The notes below the pieces were generated by a model. It searched no databases. It was given only the letters and a program-made list of their open reading frames with translations, and had not been told where the DNA came from. A stretch of 64,000 bases of DNA from Mesostigma viride (taxonomy: Eukaryota > Streptophyta > Mesostigmatophyceae > Mesostigmatales > Mesostigmataceae), in contig RPFO01000022.1 of assembly GCA_009746045.1 (NCBI GenBank), positions 3,648,678 through 3,712,677 of the forward strand. The letters run 5' to 3'. Positions 13,401 to 34,000 of the stretch are shown piece after piece. Numbering within the stretch: the first letter of the stretch is position 1; each line of letters starts with the position of its first letter. Both the position numbers and the translations under genes were made by a program.

Positions 13401-15653
13401 GGTTTGAGACTGGCGTATGATGGCATTACCGCGCTATTCAGGTGAGGGCCTGCGGTTTGAGACTGGCGTATGATGGCATTACCGCGCTATTCAGGTGAGG
13501 GCCTGCGGTTTGAGACTGGCGTATGATGGCATCTAGCCATACCACCGCTATTCAGGTGAGGGCCTGCGGTTTGAGACTGGCATATGATGGCATCTAGCCA
13601 TACCGCGCTATTCAGGTGAGGGCCTGCGGTTTGAGACTGGCGTATGATGGCATCTAGCCATACCGCGCTATTCAGGTGAGGGCCTGCGGTTTGAGACTGG
13701 CGTATGATGGCATCTAGCCATACCGCGCTATTCAGGTGAGGGCCTGCGGTTTGAGACTGGCGTATGATGGCATCTAGCCATACCGCGCTATTCAGGTGAG
13801 GGCCTGCGGTTTGAGACTGGCGTATGATGGCATCTAGCCATACCGCGCTATTCAGGTGAGGGCCTGCCCACGCTCGAGTGGAAGGTGGGTGTCGGTGCTG
13901 TTTATGGCCCCATCAATTTCCCTTTCCCGTTCATGCCCCCATGAATTTCCACCTCTTATCCTTAACTAGGAAAACTTTTGCCTCGTCTCCTTGACCAAGG
14001 CAGTCTTTGTTTCCACGCTAGGGCGCGTTTATCTTTCCCCCATGCGCTCACATACTACAGCAATAATTGTAGTATTCCAGCCTTGGTGTACTACCGCACC
14101 CCGCTTTGCCAGTGCTATCCTCGGCCCCATCACCTTCTCTCCATGGCCCATCATGTCCTCCCTCCTGGCCAATGACTTGGCCATCCCCAACCGATCATCA
14201 GTACGTTTCAGTATAATAACCTTGTACATACAACCCCCCACATTTACATTGCCTGTGGTACCCATGGCGCTGTCCACTGTTCCCGCCTCCGGGCCAATGA
14301 CTCAATCACCCCCGACCAACCATCACAATATCAATGAGACAATCACTCAATCTCATAATGGTAGCATGTGTTTCCTTGTTGCCCGATCCATTCCCGCTGA
14401 CCCCCCGCCTCCAGGCCAAGGACTCGGTCATCCCCAACCGCCGCCTGCGCGCGCTCATGGCGCAGCTGCGCGTGAAGATGGACGCGAGGGAGCGCGCGCT
14501 GGCATTAGTCGACCCCCGCAAGTCCCGCGCCCTCCTGAAGCTGATCGCAATTCGCGTGCTCACCGCTGGGCGCGTCTTCCCCTTCCGCCCCGCGGAGGCG
14601 GCCGCCGCCCAACAGGCCGAGGACGAGGGGATGAACGAGAGGATGGAGTGGGAGGGCCTCGCGATGGGGCAATACGGGGGGGAGGGAATAGGGGAGCTGG
14701 AGCCCCGAATAGGCGGGTATGATCGTCGTGGGGGGGGGATCGGGGGGGGACCGGGGGACATTGAGGTGGGCCACTCCTTGGGGGAAGGATCCTCCTTGGC
14801 GGAGTTTGAGATGGGCAGGTATCGAGGAGCGGGGAGGGGAGAAGGCGACGGGGATGGGTCTAAACATGCCATGCCATCATCGGGGGCTATTGGTGATGCT
14901 GATGTGCCGTTGCTGCTGGGAACGGAGAACAGCATGTCTACAGCTGTCAGCTCACGCGGTCACCACCAGCACAATGGGGTGCCCCAGCGCTCTAGTGTCA
15001 ACGGTACAGCTGCTAAGAATGGCAATGGGGGCCGGACACAGAGCAACGGTGGCGACAACGGGGCCGCAGCGGCGTCTGCGGCGGCGGCCGGGATGAATGC
15101 AGGCTCGCGATTGCCCGGTAGACAGGATTCCAGGGGCAGGGCGTCGGGTGCCAGTGGCCCCTCGCAACAGTTGGCACGGGAAGGCACACTCTCCCTTCCG
15201 TTTCCGTCGGGCCACCTGGACAGCGGTGGTCATGTGATCGATATCCCCGGGAGTGGGGCATACCCGGACGCCGCAGGCAACCAACCCTTGGATGTATATG
15301 GGGGCCATTCAATGTCCTCCACCAACGGGGAGTATATTGAGGGGAAGGACCGGGGCGGGCTGACTGGAGCTGGCCAAAGCGCCACACAAGCTCCATCAGG
15401 CGTCCTTTCGCAGGGTTTTGAGGGCGACGGTGCAGCCGGTACTCACCGCGAGGGAGCCCCGGGGGCGGATGCTAGCGGTGGCGGTGAGCCGGGCCACCTG
15501 GCGGCGCAGCATTGGTTGTCGAGCACCGACCCCTTGGAGTTTAGCTTTGGCAGGTCGCTCCGGGTGCGGCCGGCGGCAACTACTGCGGGGGGGGATCCGG
15601 GCTCGGCGGACAAGCATGTTGGGAAGAGCCGGTTTGTGAAAGGGCCCGCATGA
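7494..15653 (+). CDS. Multipass membrane protein of unknown family, 4 exons, 922 aa
   Basis: Not assigned to a named family. Exons 7494-8168, 9771-10181, 12181-12624 and 14415-15653, all joined in phase 0; start at the first true ATG in the open exon. Hydrophobic segments lie near residues 73-90 (AQLLGFMWIISRVW), 140-162 (TFFMGLSAGSIGFFLLAHG), 235-258 (LAVLSVCLAFLVFLPAYV), 305-350 (two segments) and 363-420 (WLLVMQAWPGLLLH, TMLILNLGALTIIAIVAAV). A basic, conserved-looking helical stretch follows (RRLRALMAQLRVKMDAR), then about 330 residues rich in Gly/Ser/Ala that are probably disordered. Spacing such as FSSFRRSYAYQEPLLLLHKAA before paired helices resembles the TRP-like or ephrin-receptor-like C-terminal membrane blocks of algal and protist surface proteins; that is an impression only. 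The three introns are filled by low-complexity arrays and copies of the exon edges. Confidence 0.72.
8690..9055. repeat. 23-24 bp tandem array
   Basis: About 15 units of GATAAATAAAGCCTAGGATG plus GGT, with small variants (GGGA, AGCG). The repeated AATAAA inside an intron would place a ladder of polyadenylation-like hexamers on the sense strand. Confidence 0.93.
9187..9375. repeat. 24-bp tandem array, 8 copies
   Basis: Units of ATGATATGGCCATGGGGG followed by TGTCGC. Each unit contains the palindrome ATGGCCAT. It opens artefactual frames on both strands (DMAMGVSH and MAISCDTP repeats). Confidence 0.95.
9500..9765. repeat. Low-complexity CCA/CCG/CCC tract next to an acceptor
   Basis: C15 run, then (CCA)n, (CCG)n and CCCACC blocks directly before the acceptor of exon 2 of the membrane gene. 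The extreme length variation of such a tract could affect branch-site to acceptor distance. Confidence 0.9.
10182..12180 (+). other. Membrane-gene intron 2
   Basis: Phase-0 intron with donor gtgagg. It starts with a near-perfect copy of the exon edge (10237-10273), followed by unique DNA to 10860 and a 1.17-kb polypyrimidine array that ends just before the acceptor ttgtcccag at 12180. Confidence 0.7.
10867..12043. repeat. 1.17-kb (CCCCCTCCT/CCCCTCCT) polypyrimidine array
   Basis: Nearly uninterrupted CTCC/CCCCCTCCT units, all C and T on the plus strand and all G and A on the minus strand. The long P/S/L-rich or G/E/R-rich frames it opens in all phases (up to about 690 codons) are artefacts. 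The G-rich strand has runs of five G every nine bases, the pattern for serial G-quadruplexes; mirror symmetry also favours H-DNA. Confidence 0.97.
12625..14414 (+). other. Membrane-gene intron 3
   Basis: Phase-0 intron with donor gtgggc and acceptor gcctccag. Its 5' half holds donor copies at 12719-12750 and 12862-12903 and the 60-bp array. Its 3' part holds two copies of the downstream exon start (14162-14194 and 14287-14320). Confidence 0.7.
12907..13866 (+). repeat. 60-bp tandem array, 16 copies, each with a CAG|GTGAGGG donor
   Basis: Unit: CTATTCAGGTGAGGGCCTGC then GGTTTGAGACTGGCGTATGA and TGGCATCTAGCCATACCGCG. Two units are shortened by 11 bp. Every unit carries a consensus 5' splice site in the sense direction of the host gene. 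The first 13 bases of the splice-site block (CAGGTGAGGGCCT) equal the real donor of exon 2. Confidence 0.97.
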
Positions 15654-16124
15654 TTCTGAAGCTTATCGATCTGTAAATCTAGCCGATCGCGGCTTGGTTT
15701 GCTTGTACTTTAGTGGCCCGTGGGGCAGCTTTGCGAGGGAGGGCCTAAAAGGGTTCCCAATATCCGAGGCGGAAACATGTCTAGCCAATTATCAATCGCA
15801 CACCTCTGTTGGGAGGTCATGGATTTCTCACTGATGGTTGCTTTCAAGCCCTTGTGCAATTTATCTATGGTTGATGTAGCCCTGGTTTGGCAGTACCTGA
15901 GTACAACATGTTTGGCGAGTGCCTGCATCGGCACGGTGAGCAGATCAAACTCTAGAAGTAAGAAGAATTTTTTTAAAACGCTCATACTGCGTTACACTGT
16001 GCGTGTGAAATGGTTTTGTCAATGCGCACGGGGCCGTATGAATCGTGGATATGCATGGTCCCTTTCACCATCGGTGTATCAGGAGCCGGTCATGTGCATC
16101 GACGGGCTGCCCGCATGTTCAAGA

Positions 16125-16350
16125 TGCAGCTAGAGCAGGACATGTGGGGCTCAGACCTCTCCGTGATATGGAAAAAGATGCAACAGAAAAGGCCGTGCAT
16201 CTGGGCCCAGGTGGTCGAGGACAATGATTCCTCCCTGCAGTGGGGAAGATCAAGGCGCGTCACCCACCGTGGGCCGGAAATTAACCCGTCCGGCGTGACC
16301 GCTAGAGCTAGGCACTACCCGCGCTACCTGTGGCATGCTTCTCCCTCGAC
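16125..16350 (+). repeat. Dispersed repeat B, copy 1
   Basis: About 225 bp matching 42130-42365 in the same orientation, with shared blocks such as GGCTCAGACCTCTCCGTG / GGCTTAGGCCTCTCCGTG, GAGGACAATGATYCC and CGGCGTGACCGCTAGRGCT. Family not recognised. Confidence 0.8.
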
Positions 16351-16464
16351 GGATTGTTAGTTTATGCCTTGTCGTCAGAAAGCAACAAACGTGAAAACGC
16401 TAGCGGCCCAAATCTGAGATTCCGCGGAACACAGAAAGTAAGAAAGCCCAGAAGCTACCAACAA

Positions 16465-16895
16465 GGCACGAGGCACAAGCCTACGCGCATGTGCGCCCAT
16501 GTAACATGCATGCCCCCCCCCATGGATGATGCCTTAAGAATTTAGCCACTCTCTGCCTGATGATGGGACTCCCGGCCCATGGATGATGCATTAAGAATTC
16601 AGCCAAGCTCTGCCTATGCAGAGAGTCACTCTCTGCTGAGAAGCCATGCCCTAGCCATTGTATATAGCTCCATGATGATCTTCCCCCCTATGTCCAGGCC
16701 TATGTCCCGCCTAGGTGCTGGAATACATAGCGGTGTGCAGGTGCACTTTGTGCACCCACAGCAGGTGTAGTTTACACCCTACCCTTGCAGGAAGTAGCCA
16801 AAAATGTATTAAAAGCCATATGCCCCTTCTCAGAAATATGTGCTAAATGTACTCTCAACGGAGTTATGCTAAAATTTAATTTTATTTTTACCAGC
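16465..16895 (+). repeat. Dispersed repeat C, copy 1
   Basis: About 430 bp whose reverse complement recurs at 28430-28815. The core holds the imperfect palindrome GTGCACTTTGTGCAC and blocks AAGCCATG and CCAAGCTCTGCCTATGCAGA. The two copies are in opposite orientation 12 kb apart. Confidence 0.85.
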
Positions 16896-17344
16896 AAGGA
16901 ATCGAACATAGGACCTTTGGCATGATTTCGCTGTGTGAGTCTCCTGATCCGAAGGCCATCTCACCTAACGTTTCGAAACAGCCCAACTGCGAAAAGCCTC
17001 TTTACCGGAGACGGGTGCCAATATGTTCAATATTGTTAGTTAATTAATGAATTAATTAATAGATCGTGATGACTCACCACTAGACCGAAGTGCGCAGGAG
17101 TACTACCCACGCGATATGCTAGCATCGCCGAAGCAGGCGGGTTGACCACGGCTGGAATCTGGTTGTAGTGTGATGTACAAACCTAGAGGACGCAGCCGAA
17201 ACTGACTAATATCAACCAATGCATTATAGATATATTCCGGTGAGCTTTGACATGGCTCTGTATATAGGTTTATATCAGGGCGTTTGCTTTGATTTGAGTG
17301 AAATTTCACTCTGCTGTAAGTAATTATATTTTTAAGATATATTC

Positions 17345-17500
17345 CGGTTTGTAGTTGATAGATGTTTGTAGCTAGCTGTTCATGTAGATAGATTAGACCG
17401 GTATATGACTCTTTGCATGCACCCCTCCATCCATCCATCGGGGTTAATGCTCCGTGACTCGATCCCCAACGGGAGCACGAGTCTAATTAATTAATTAATT
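17345..17500 (+). repeat. Dispersed repeat A, copy 1 (short CCAT tract)
   Basis: Contains GATTAGACCGGTATATGAC, three CCAT units, then GGGGTTAATGCTCCGTGACT and a (TTAA)n tail. It matches, in reverse complement, the flanks of the giant GGAT array at 42383-43520. A diverged relative of its right half (CCCAACGGGATCGAGCACG) follows at 17540-17605. Confidence 0.85.
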
Positions 17501-17941
17501 AATATTCCGGTAGGATATTGTTGCAGTCCATCCATCCATCCGTTGGGGTTAATTAACGACTGTGATCGACTACCCAACGGGATCGAGCACGTGTTTAATC
17601 AATTAATATGCATCGACCAATTCATGCATGAATTCGCCATTATGCGCTCCTGTTGGATCGAATCGCGGAGCACAACAAGAACGCAATGAAGTTCGATCAT
17701 ATTCAATATCCCTGATTGGTACACAGCAAGAAGGCCGCCTGAAGGCATCAAAATCAACCCATATGCATATCACTAGATCGACCCACCATCATCGACCTAT
17801 ACTATACTAGTTTTAGGTGAGACAACTACCATACTATAAATTACTCATTTACTGGGCGTTTTATCCCTCTCAACCATTAGATGTCTTTTATTCGACAGTA
17901 CCACATGAACTTCCAACCAGCTGCGGACCTGCGGTGATCTT

Positions 17942-26927
<8,986 letters not shown>

Positions 26928-29900
26928 TCTACTGATATAGGACTGCTACATAATATGTTAACTTTGAAAATGATTGCGTTTGTCCGCAATTTCTAGGTAA
27001 TGTACACTGTCGAGCAAATGCCGACACTGGATTTAAAATGGAATTAACACTGGATTTTCGTGCTGTCGTGCAATGCGTGTTTCCGTGTGTTGTGCCACGA
27101 AGTAGGTACATGGTATGTAAGCGTGCCGACCGCGGCCGCGCTGCTGACAGTAATGCTGCCAAACATACAGTGCCAGTGGGCAGTGGCTGGCAGGCTGGGT
27201 AAATTGTGTCCGTACAACTTGCGCCCACGCGCAATAAATCGATTAACCTTCCCGCCAAAATACATTTCGCACGAAGTCATCGACAGCTGCTCTGGTGCGA
27301 CAGGCCGACAGCTCCGCAATTATGCAAAGAGCAAATCGCCGGCACTGCGTGCCCACTATTTCTCGCTCTATGCAAGCCCACGAGGTATGTGCACCATGAT
27401 TTGTTCCAGCACCGTCTTCAGGGAATCATTATTCAACCCTAATAGTTTTGTATGTGGGACGACCTGCAGCATTGTCGAGTTTAGCTACTTCGATATCCCG
27501 GCACTAGGCTTTCTCCGCGGGTTCAGTTTATGGCATGCACGTATATAGCATGCATCGATCTCGGGATGGATGCGTGAGAAACAAAGCCATAATCATCAAA
27601 TGGATATCGAGCTGTCCATAGCTTGTTTATCGGCCCGGTTGTGTAAATATTGATATACTACGCAGTAGTCGAGAGAGTCCGGAGAACATGATAATTTGTT
27701 TCCGTTTTCCTGTCCTTTTGGGATTTCCGGCCTCGAGCGCGGCGCTTTGAACATGGAATGGTTCGGATATCAACTGGAAACGCTAAGAAAGCCGTTGATA
27801 AACAACTAAAGATAGTTTTTTGTTCAGACCCAGACAATCTTGTTGAGCCGGGACGTTACCTGGAGCGCGCCTGTTTTCCGGGATCATGTCGTACCAGGGT
27901 CGTAGGATGTTTTAAGTCTCAAATTAAATCATGCATGTCGCGTCACCATTTCGCTCTAGCGATCACAGAAACAAGAAGCGAATTACCCGAAATCTTGCTT
28001 TTCAGGGATGCGCCGAAAGCTCATCACACACGTTCAGGTTGTTTCCTTGTGAGCGCTGAAGTTGGCTAGCTAGTTTGGCTCCCCTTCGCTAACCATGCAG
28101 CTAGATTTGAGACAAATCCTCACCTCCGGCCGGAATCTCTCGCGAGTATGATGTGTTCTTACCATCGAGCTCGTGAGATATATGCATGATAGGCCTCAAC
28201 CAGTACATCTATGCACAAAAAAGTTGCAAGTGTTCATTATTATACATAGTTACTGCAGGTGCCTTTCCTCTCAGACGACTACTCTAGTCCTCACGACGAT
28301 GGACCCGGGACCGACAAGCATCCAGGAATAAAGCTGTCTCACTTAATAGTTGTCTCTCTTTAACACATGCATGCATGCCAATTGTATATGATGTCGGAGC
28401 CAATGGATAGGATACATTATAGCGATTAAAAATTAAATTAAATTAAATGGTAACATATCTTCGTTGGGAGTACACATGTAGCACATATCCCTGAGAAGGG
28501 GCACATAGTCCAGCTTTCAATACATTCTGCCTTCTGTCAAATGTTCTACTTCGTGCAAGCTAGGGTAGAGTGTAAACTACACCTACTCTGGGTGCACAAA
28601 GTGCACCTGCACCGCTATGTATTCCAGCACCCAAGGTGCGGACAGAGGGTGGAAGATCATCATGGCTAAACAATGGCTAGTGCATGGCTTCTCAGAGAGT
28701 AGCTCTCTGCATAGGCAGAGCTTGGCTAAATTCTTTATGTGCACATCATCCGCGGGGAGTCCCATCATAGGCGCACATGCGCATAGGCGTGGGCCACGTG
28801 CTACTTGCTAAGCCTGACTAATCTACACTACTACTATATATTCCCTTAGATTTCAGCGATGGCGTCCAGGAATAGATATCTCACCAGTCCAGGAATAGTA
28901 ATTGTTAATTTACAGTGAGCCAACTAGTCCTGGACGCTAAACTGTATCGTTGCAGTGTGCGGATCTGATCGATGTAGCTCACGGACGCGACAATGGCGAT
29001 CGATGTTGGAATAATTTTGGGTCATGAGTTCTATAAATTTTCAGCGCCCTTGGTACCCGGCAGGTAGCCTATGCATGGTCTAGGCATGGTAGCGCCTAGC
29101 TAGATTAGATTAAGTAGCTGAGCTCGTTTTCGATCGCGGCTCCGCTCAACCCCATGCTCATCCACCAGCAATGGAATACGCGCTACATGCATGATCTCAC
29201 GTACAACGGAGTCATGCATGTTATAATCTAATGTTCATTTAAATTTCATGGTACCCGGCCAGGATCTCAAGCCCAACAGGGTCAATGTACGCGCCTCGTG
29301 CCCAGCTGCATGTGAAAAAGGCCAGGTGAAAGGGTGTATATAGGCAATTGAATTTTATATATGAATTATACACATAACAGTATTAGTAATAAATATCAAT
29401 AAAGGCAGAAATAGAAGTGCATGCTAAATATTATCTTATGGGCATTATTCTGCAAATTAGCATGCACCTGCGGATCGAGCACACTGGGCACAGCTTGGCC
29501 CTCAATTTTCAAGTGATACATGAACCCAGAGTCCACGGAGCACTTCCATAACTTTGACACCACTGTGCTGTCAGCGCTCTACTATACTTGACAGTCACCT
29601 GATTCCATGCGATAGATGAGCTGCCCATGCACCCAAGACCATCATCTCTCAGATCTTCTGCATTCACTATCCGGGTGAGTGAAGCACCCACTGGTCATGG
29701 CGACACTCCAAATGCATCCATACAAATCGCGAAGGCTTGGAACACCCTGACGGCATGTTTGCCGCGGCGAAGGGGTCCCCCGAGCATACCACAACGACAT
29801 CGTTTTATGCAGATGGGACAAGCACTGCCACCGAGCTCCCGGCACTGCGGGGTCATCGTTACCTATCCGGGCATATTTTCGTTCAGAAAATTGTGCAAGC

Positions 29901-31029
29901 CGTCGCCACTGGCGAAAGTGCAAGCCAAAAACGTGGCTTTGCTGTCTAACATCCGGCACGTACTCCTACAACTATGATGAGCACTAATGTGGTATGCATG
30001 CCCTCCACAAGTGCTAGCGCAAGCGCGCCACACGAGCTGCCCACATGGAAACATATCGGCGCGCACAAAATGGAGACCATGCTGTTGGATGTTCGTCGCA
30101 ACACACATACTCGTCTCGCGAGCTGTAGTGCCCTTATTCCGGAGCACGCTTGTATGCCGCCAACCTAACATAAAGGCTGCATGACTTCCCACAAATCTTC
30201 CACTGACGATTTCACGCCCGTGCGCTTAGAAGCCATGCACTTGGCACGTTCCTCAAATATTTCGCGCTGGCTGGGAAAGCGGTATGTGGATGTTGCCGAG
30301 GGGTATGGTGGTATGGTGGGCCATGCTGAAGGAGGACACCTGGCGAGCGCCGCTACGGCCGCACACGGCGGGTGGCGGTCGCTAGAATTTCAGCATGGGC
30401 TGCATCGGCCACACATTCTGTGGCGGAGCGGGAAGAAAGGGAGGGGAGGAGACCAGATCCGGTTAAGGCTTAACACAGAGTGAGCTGTTGCGAGTGGATA
30501 AGCAATATTCGTGAAGAACAAGACAGGGGCCCATACCAGAAAAGGGATGTCTCAATGACACAAGCTGCGGCAGTGTGGCTACTAATCTAGAAAGACGCTT
30601 GGATAGCAGCGCAGCACACGCGGTGTCATACCAGCATGACAGCTGGTACCGCGCCAGCACTGCCTCCAACTGCAAATGTAACCGAGCCTTCTTGGCATGC
30701 ATGTATGGCATATGCATGTGCATCAACTTGCACGGTGAGGAAACCACGAAGTTATACGTAGATTATTGCAGAGAAAAACATTACCAGGGGGGTCTCAGAT
30801 GGGTGCATGTTCCCTTCCTCGTTCGACCAATCACATATTACGACTCCAAGGGTGCAGCAGTGGGCAGCTCGTGACCAAACAGCCAACGAGTCCAAGCTTG
30901 CCCGATCCTTACCGGTCACTAGGGGGCGCTATGATAGGTGCCCAGGGTGCCCTTACATGTACCATGCCAGCGGGGGGGGGGGGGGGGGCTGTGTTGTGTG
31001 TTACCAAGGCAGTATTCCCAGTCATAATT
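26928..31029. other. Region between SET and TEX47-like genes; no recognised gene
   Basis: Holds the SET gene 5' flank, repeat C copy 2 (28430-28815) and AT-rich DNA to 29450. Open frames of 60-160 codons exist on the plus strand (27.06-27.55, 27758-28069, 29.7-30.5 kb), but none has a motif or splice pattern I can support. A G18 run is at 30970-30988. Confidence 0.5.
28430..28815 (-). repeat. Dispersed repeat C, copy 2
   Basis: Reverse complement of 16465-16895, including the GTGCACAAAGTGCAC palindrome and the AT-rich end with ATTAAATT units. Confidence 0.85.
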
Positions 31030-34000
31030 TCATATTTTCAGTCGGACAATATGTTCCATGGGACAATTAGGTACCAACAAATGCTGTCCAGAGGGGGGTG
31101 CTAAATGGTTGGATGGCGCGCCAGCACGGATATGCCCAGGAAAACCATCACGCTCATGTAAGCAGGTACCCGGGGAAACACAGCCATGGGCGCAGGGAGA
31201 AAGAGGATTTACACAAGCGGTAATGGGGGTCACAAATCCATGGACAAGGGTTGCAAGTAACAAAAAACAAAAAAAATTATAGAAAGGCTGCAACTCCAAG
31301 AGAAAGGGGGGACCCGTAATAGGGAAGTGGTTGGAAAGGATATCAGAATCGAGGTCAATGTCCACCGGCGCGTCGAAAATGTCCAGATACTCATTCAAGG
31401 TGGGCACGACCGGGCAGAGCAGCACTGTGTTGCAGTGGGGGGTGGCAGATGACAGCAGTCACAAACAGGTTTGAAAGAGGGCACAGGGGAGTACATGACA
31501 CATGTTTAGGGTGACATTGGGAGGTGAAACCGGTCTTGTGCAAGAACAGGCAGTGCGCAAATAGAGATCCGGTCACTATGTGGTCACTTGTAACGAACCG
31601 TTCTCGGCAATGCGGCAAAACAATGCAACATTTCCTGTCTTGACCCGGCTGGCTACCAGATCCTGCGCACGTGCTGGCTAAGTATAGGCCAGCATGTCGG
31701 GCGCAACAACCTACCTAGTACATAACACTTCACTACAGAACCTAATAACTACTACACAACAACCTACTACATAACAACCTTGTGCGTAAAAACTTAGTAC
31801 GTAAGAAGCGGCTACATAACAACTTACTTCACCTACGACATAACAACCGGCTACATAACCACCTAGTACGTAGCAACCGGCTACATAACAACTTACTGAA
31901 CCTACGACATAACAACCGGCTACATAGCAACCTAGTACGTAACAACCGGCTAAATAACAACTTACTGAACCTACGACATAACAACCTAGTACATAGCAAC
32001 CGGCTACATAACAACTTACTGAACCTACGACAGAACAACCGGCTACATAACAACCTAGTACGTAACAACCCGCTACACCGCACGCCTCCATCCCTGCACA
32101 AAGGCAGCATTTGCCCACCTTTCTGCACGAGCTGCCCGTCGCAAGGCAGCTTATCGGACGACTCCAGCTTGTGGAATAGGCTGGCCAGTTCGTTCTGAAG
32201 GCATAAAGAATATGGTGAGGCCAGTACACATGGAGGTCAATAAGTGGATGCCAATGCGGGGAGCTAGCGGGCAGCAGGGGAGGCAAATATGAAAATGAAC
32301 ATCTAAACGAGCAGGTGCACGGGTACAGCGTCTTATGATATCTTATACGAGGGTCTAGGATAATGGGAAGGATAATGGGAGAATCTAGGATGATGGGTCA
32401 CATAGTCATGTTGTGTGCTAACTAACTAATGCCCCGTGTCCCTAGATGCAGCTTTCCTGCCTCAGCAAAGCCATCCAAGGTCTGCTAGTGGACAAAACAA
32501 ATACACCGCTGATACACCAAACCGATACAGCGCTGCATGGTGCAGGGAAACCTCGCGAGCGGCAACGGGGACATCAGGGGGCCCGTGCACTCACGGGCGT
32601 CATCTGGGAGCTGAACTGTCCCAGCCGGATGATCGCCAGGTTGATCTTGGTCACCTGGGGATGTCGGGCAAGGAAGGCAGACATGCACCACAAGAGCAAG
32701 GCACAAAATGAGAACAAGGTATACTAGGCAGGCTCGAGCTTCCATGGTCCGGATTCTCCCGATTTCTGGCCTGCGCTGGTTGTCTCCTTGACATAAGGAA
32801 AAGGAATACTGGAGGTGCATGCACCAGCCCATGGGGGGCACAGAGGCACCACAGGCTCAATGTGCACGAGGAGGCATACTATAGGCGCATGGGAGTCCGG
32901 GCAATGATGCCGCATGGGGTCAGGCATGCGCCAACAGGGCATACGCGAAGTGCACGGGGAAGGAAGTTTACGTGCACGCCATGAGAAGGTCGCGTGCTCG
33001 CCATGAGGGCAAGGCACCGCGTACAGGCAGGCACCGCGTACAGGCACCCCAAGCGCGAGGCTCACCAAAAGGGCAAGCACACCGAACAAGGGGAAAACAC
33101 ACGCACCAAAGGCAAGGCACGTGAGAAGGGCACTCGCACCTCATGGGTAAAATGCGCGCCCCGTAAGGGCAAGGCACGCCATATGGGCAGGGCGTGCCGA
33201 AAGGACAACCCATGCCCCAAGGGTGGGGTTGGATTAGGAAAATGTTGGACCTAGTGCCTTGGAGAAACCAGGAATGCTGGGTCCTACTAGACTGGCGGCC
33301 TAAAGTATTGCAAGCTAACCTTCTCTCGTTTATTCTGTCCGCAGGCCAAGGACGAAGGCATGCCCGCCTACTGCAGAAATATTACATGTAATATTACTTA
33401 CATGTACGTAAGACGAAGAAGCAAGTAAGCAGGACTAAGTAACAAGTAAGCAAGACTAAGTTACACGTACATAAGACTAAGTAACAAGTATGCAAGACTA
33501 AGCAACAAGCCTCTCTCGGGCGTTCTCCCAGCAGACCATGGACAAGGCCCCTCAGTCTGCTGCAAGTAGCTGACTAGTGAAGCCATGGATTGCTTGGTTA
33601 GTCAGTGATGCGCCGGTGCGGTGAAGGTCACCCACTCACTCATTCATGCCCACACGCATCCTCACTGGCATATGGCCATACAGAAATGGATGTCTCATTG
33701 ATAGATCTGCCACATGTCACCACCCATGCCTGCCACCCAGCACTGCACCCAGCTCCCCCACCCAGGCCATTGCCCCGCCTCATCTCACCCATGATATGAA
33801 ATCTGTCAAAATAAAGTAGATAAAATCTATGATCTACGATAGTGAGCGATTTCTGGCCTCATTCCCCACATCCTCGCACACACCTGCCTCTTCCTAGGCT
33901 CTTGTCCCCCTCGCGGGTGCCACCAGCCGTAGCACCACCCACAGCAAAGCTCCCTCAACTATCGCTGCACCCACATCTCGGCCACCACGACCAAGAGTCC

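Larger units (their letters stand above)
15654..17941. other. Convergent intergenic region between membrane and SET genes
   Basis: 3' flank of both genes. It carries copies of dispersed repeats B (16125-16350), C (16465-16895) and A (17345-17500), plus TTAA-rich blocks to 17600. No gene was recognised. Confidence 0.6.

Noticed and set aside
12945-13866. Resemblance of regular 60-bp arrays to a CRISPR locus
   Set aside because: Units are contiguous with no unique spacers, and the DNA is eukaryotic and intronic.
16890-16985. Possible tRNA or tRNA-derived SINE on the minus strand (B-box-like TGTTCGATTCC)
   Set aside because: No cloverleaf can be drawn: the T-stem does not pair and no A-box at proper distance is convincing.
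27060-27548. 162-codon plus-strand frame divergent from the SET gene
   Set aside because: Begins with GTG, has no recognisable domain; a donor-like gtatgt near 27385 is not enough to call a first exon.
27758-28069. 103-codon plus-strand frame with a true ATG
   Set aside because: No motif, no splice context, ordinary length for chance in this composition.
29642-30483. Cluster of 60-110 codon frames on both strands
   Set aside because: Nothing recognised and no consistent splice chain; left as unassigned.
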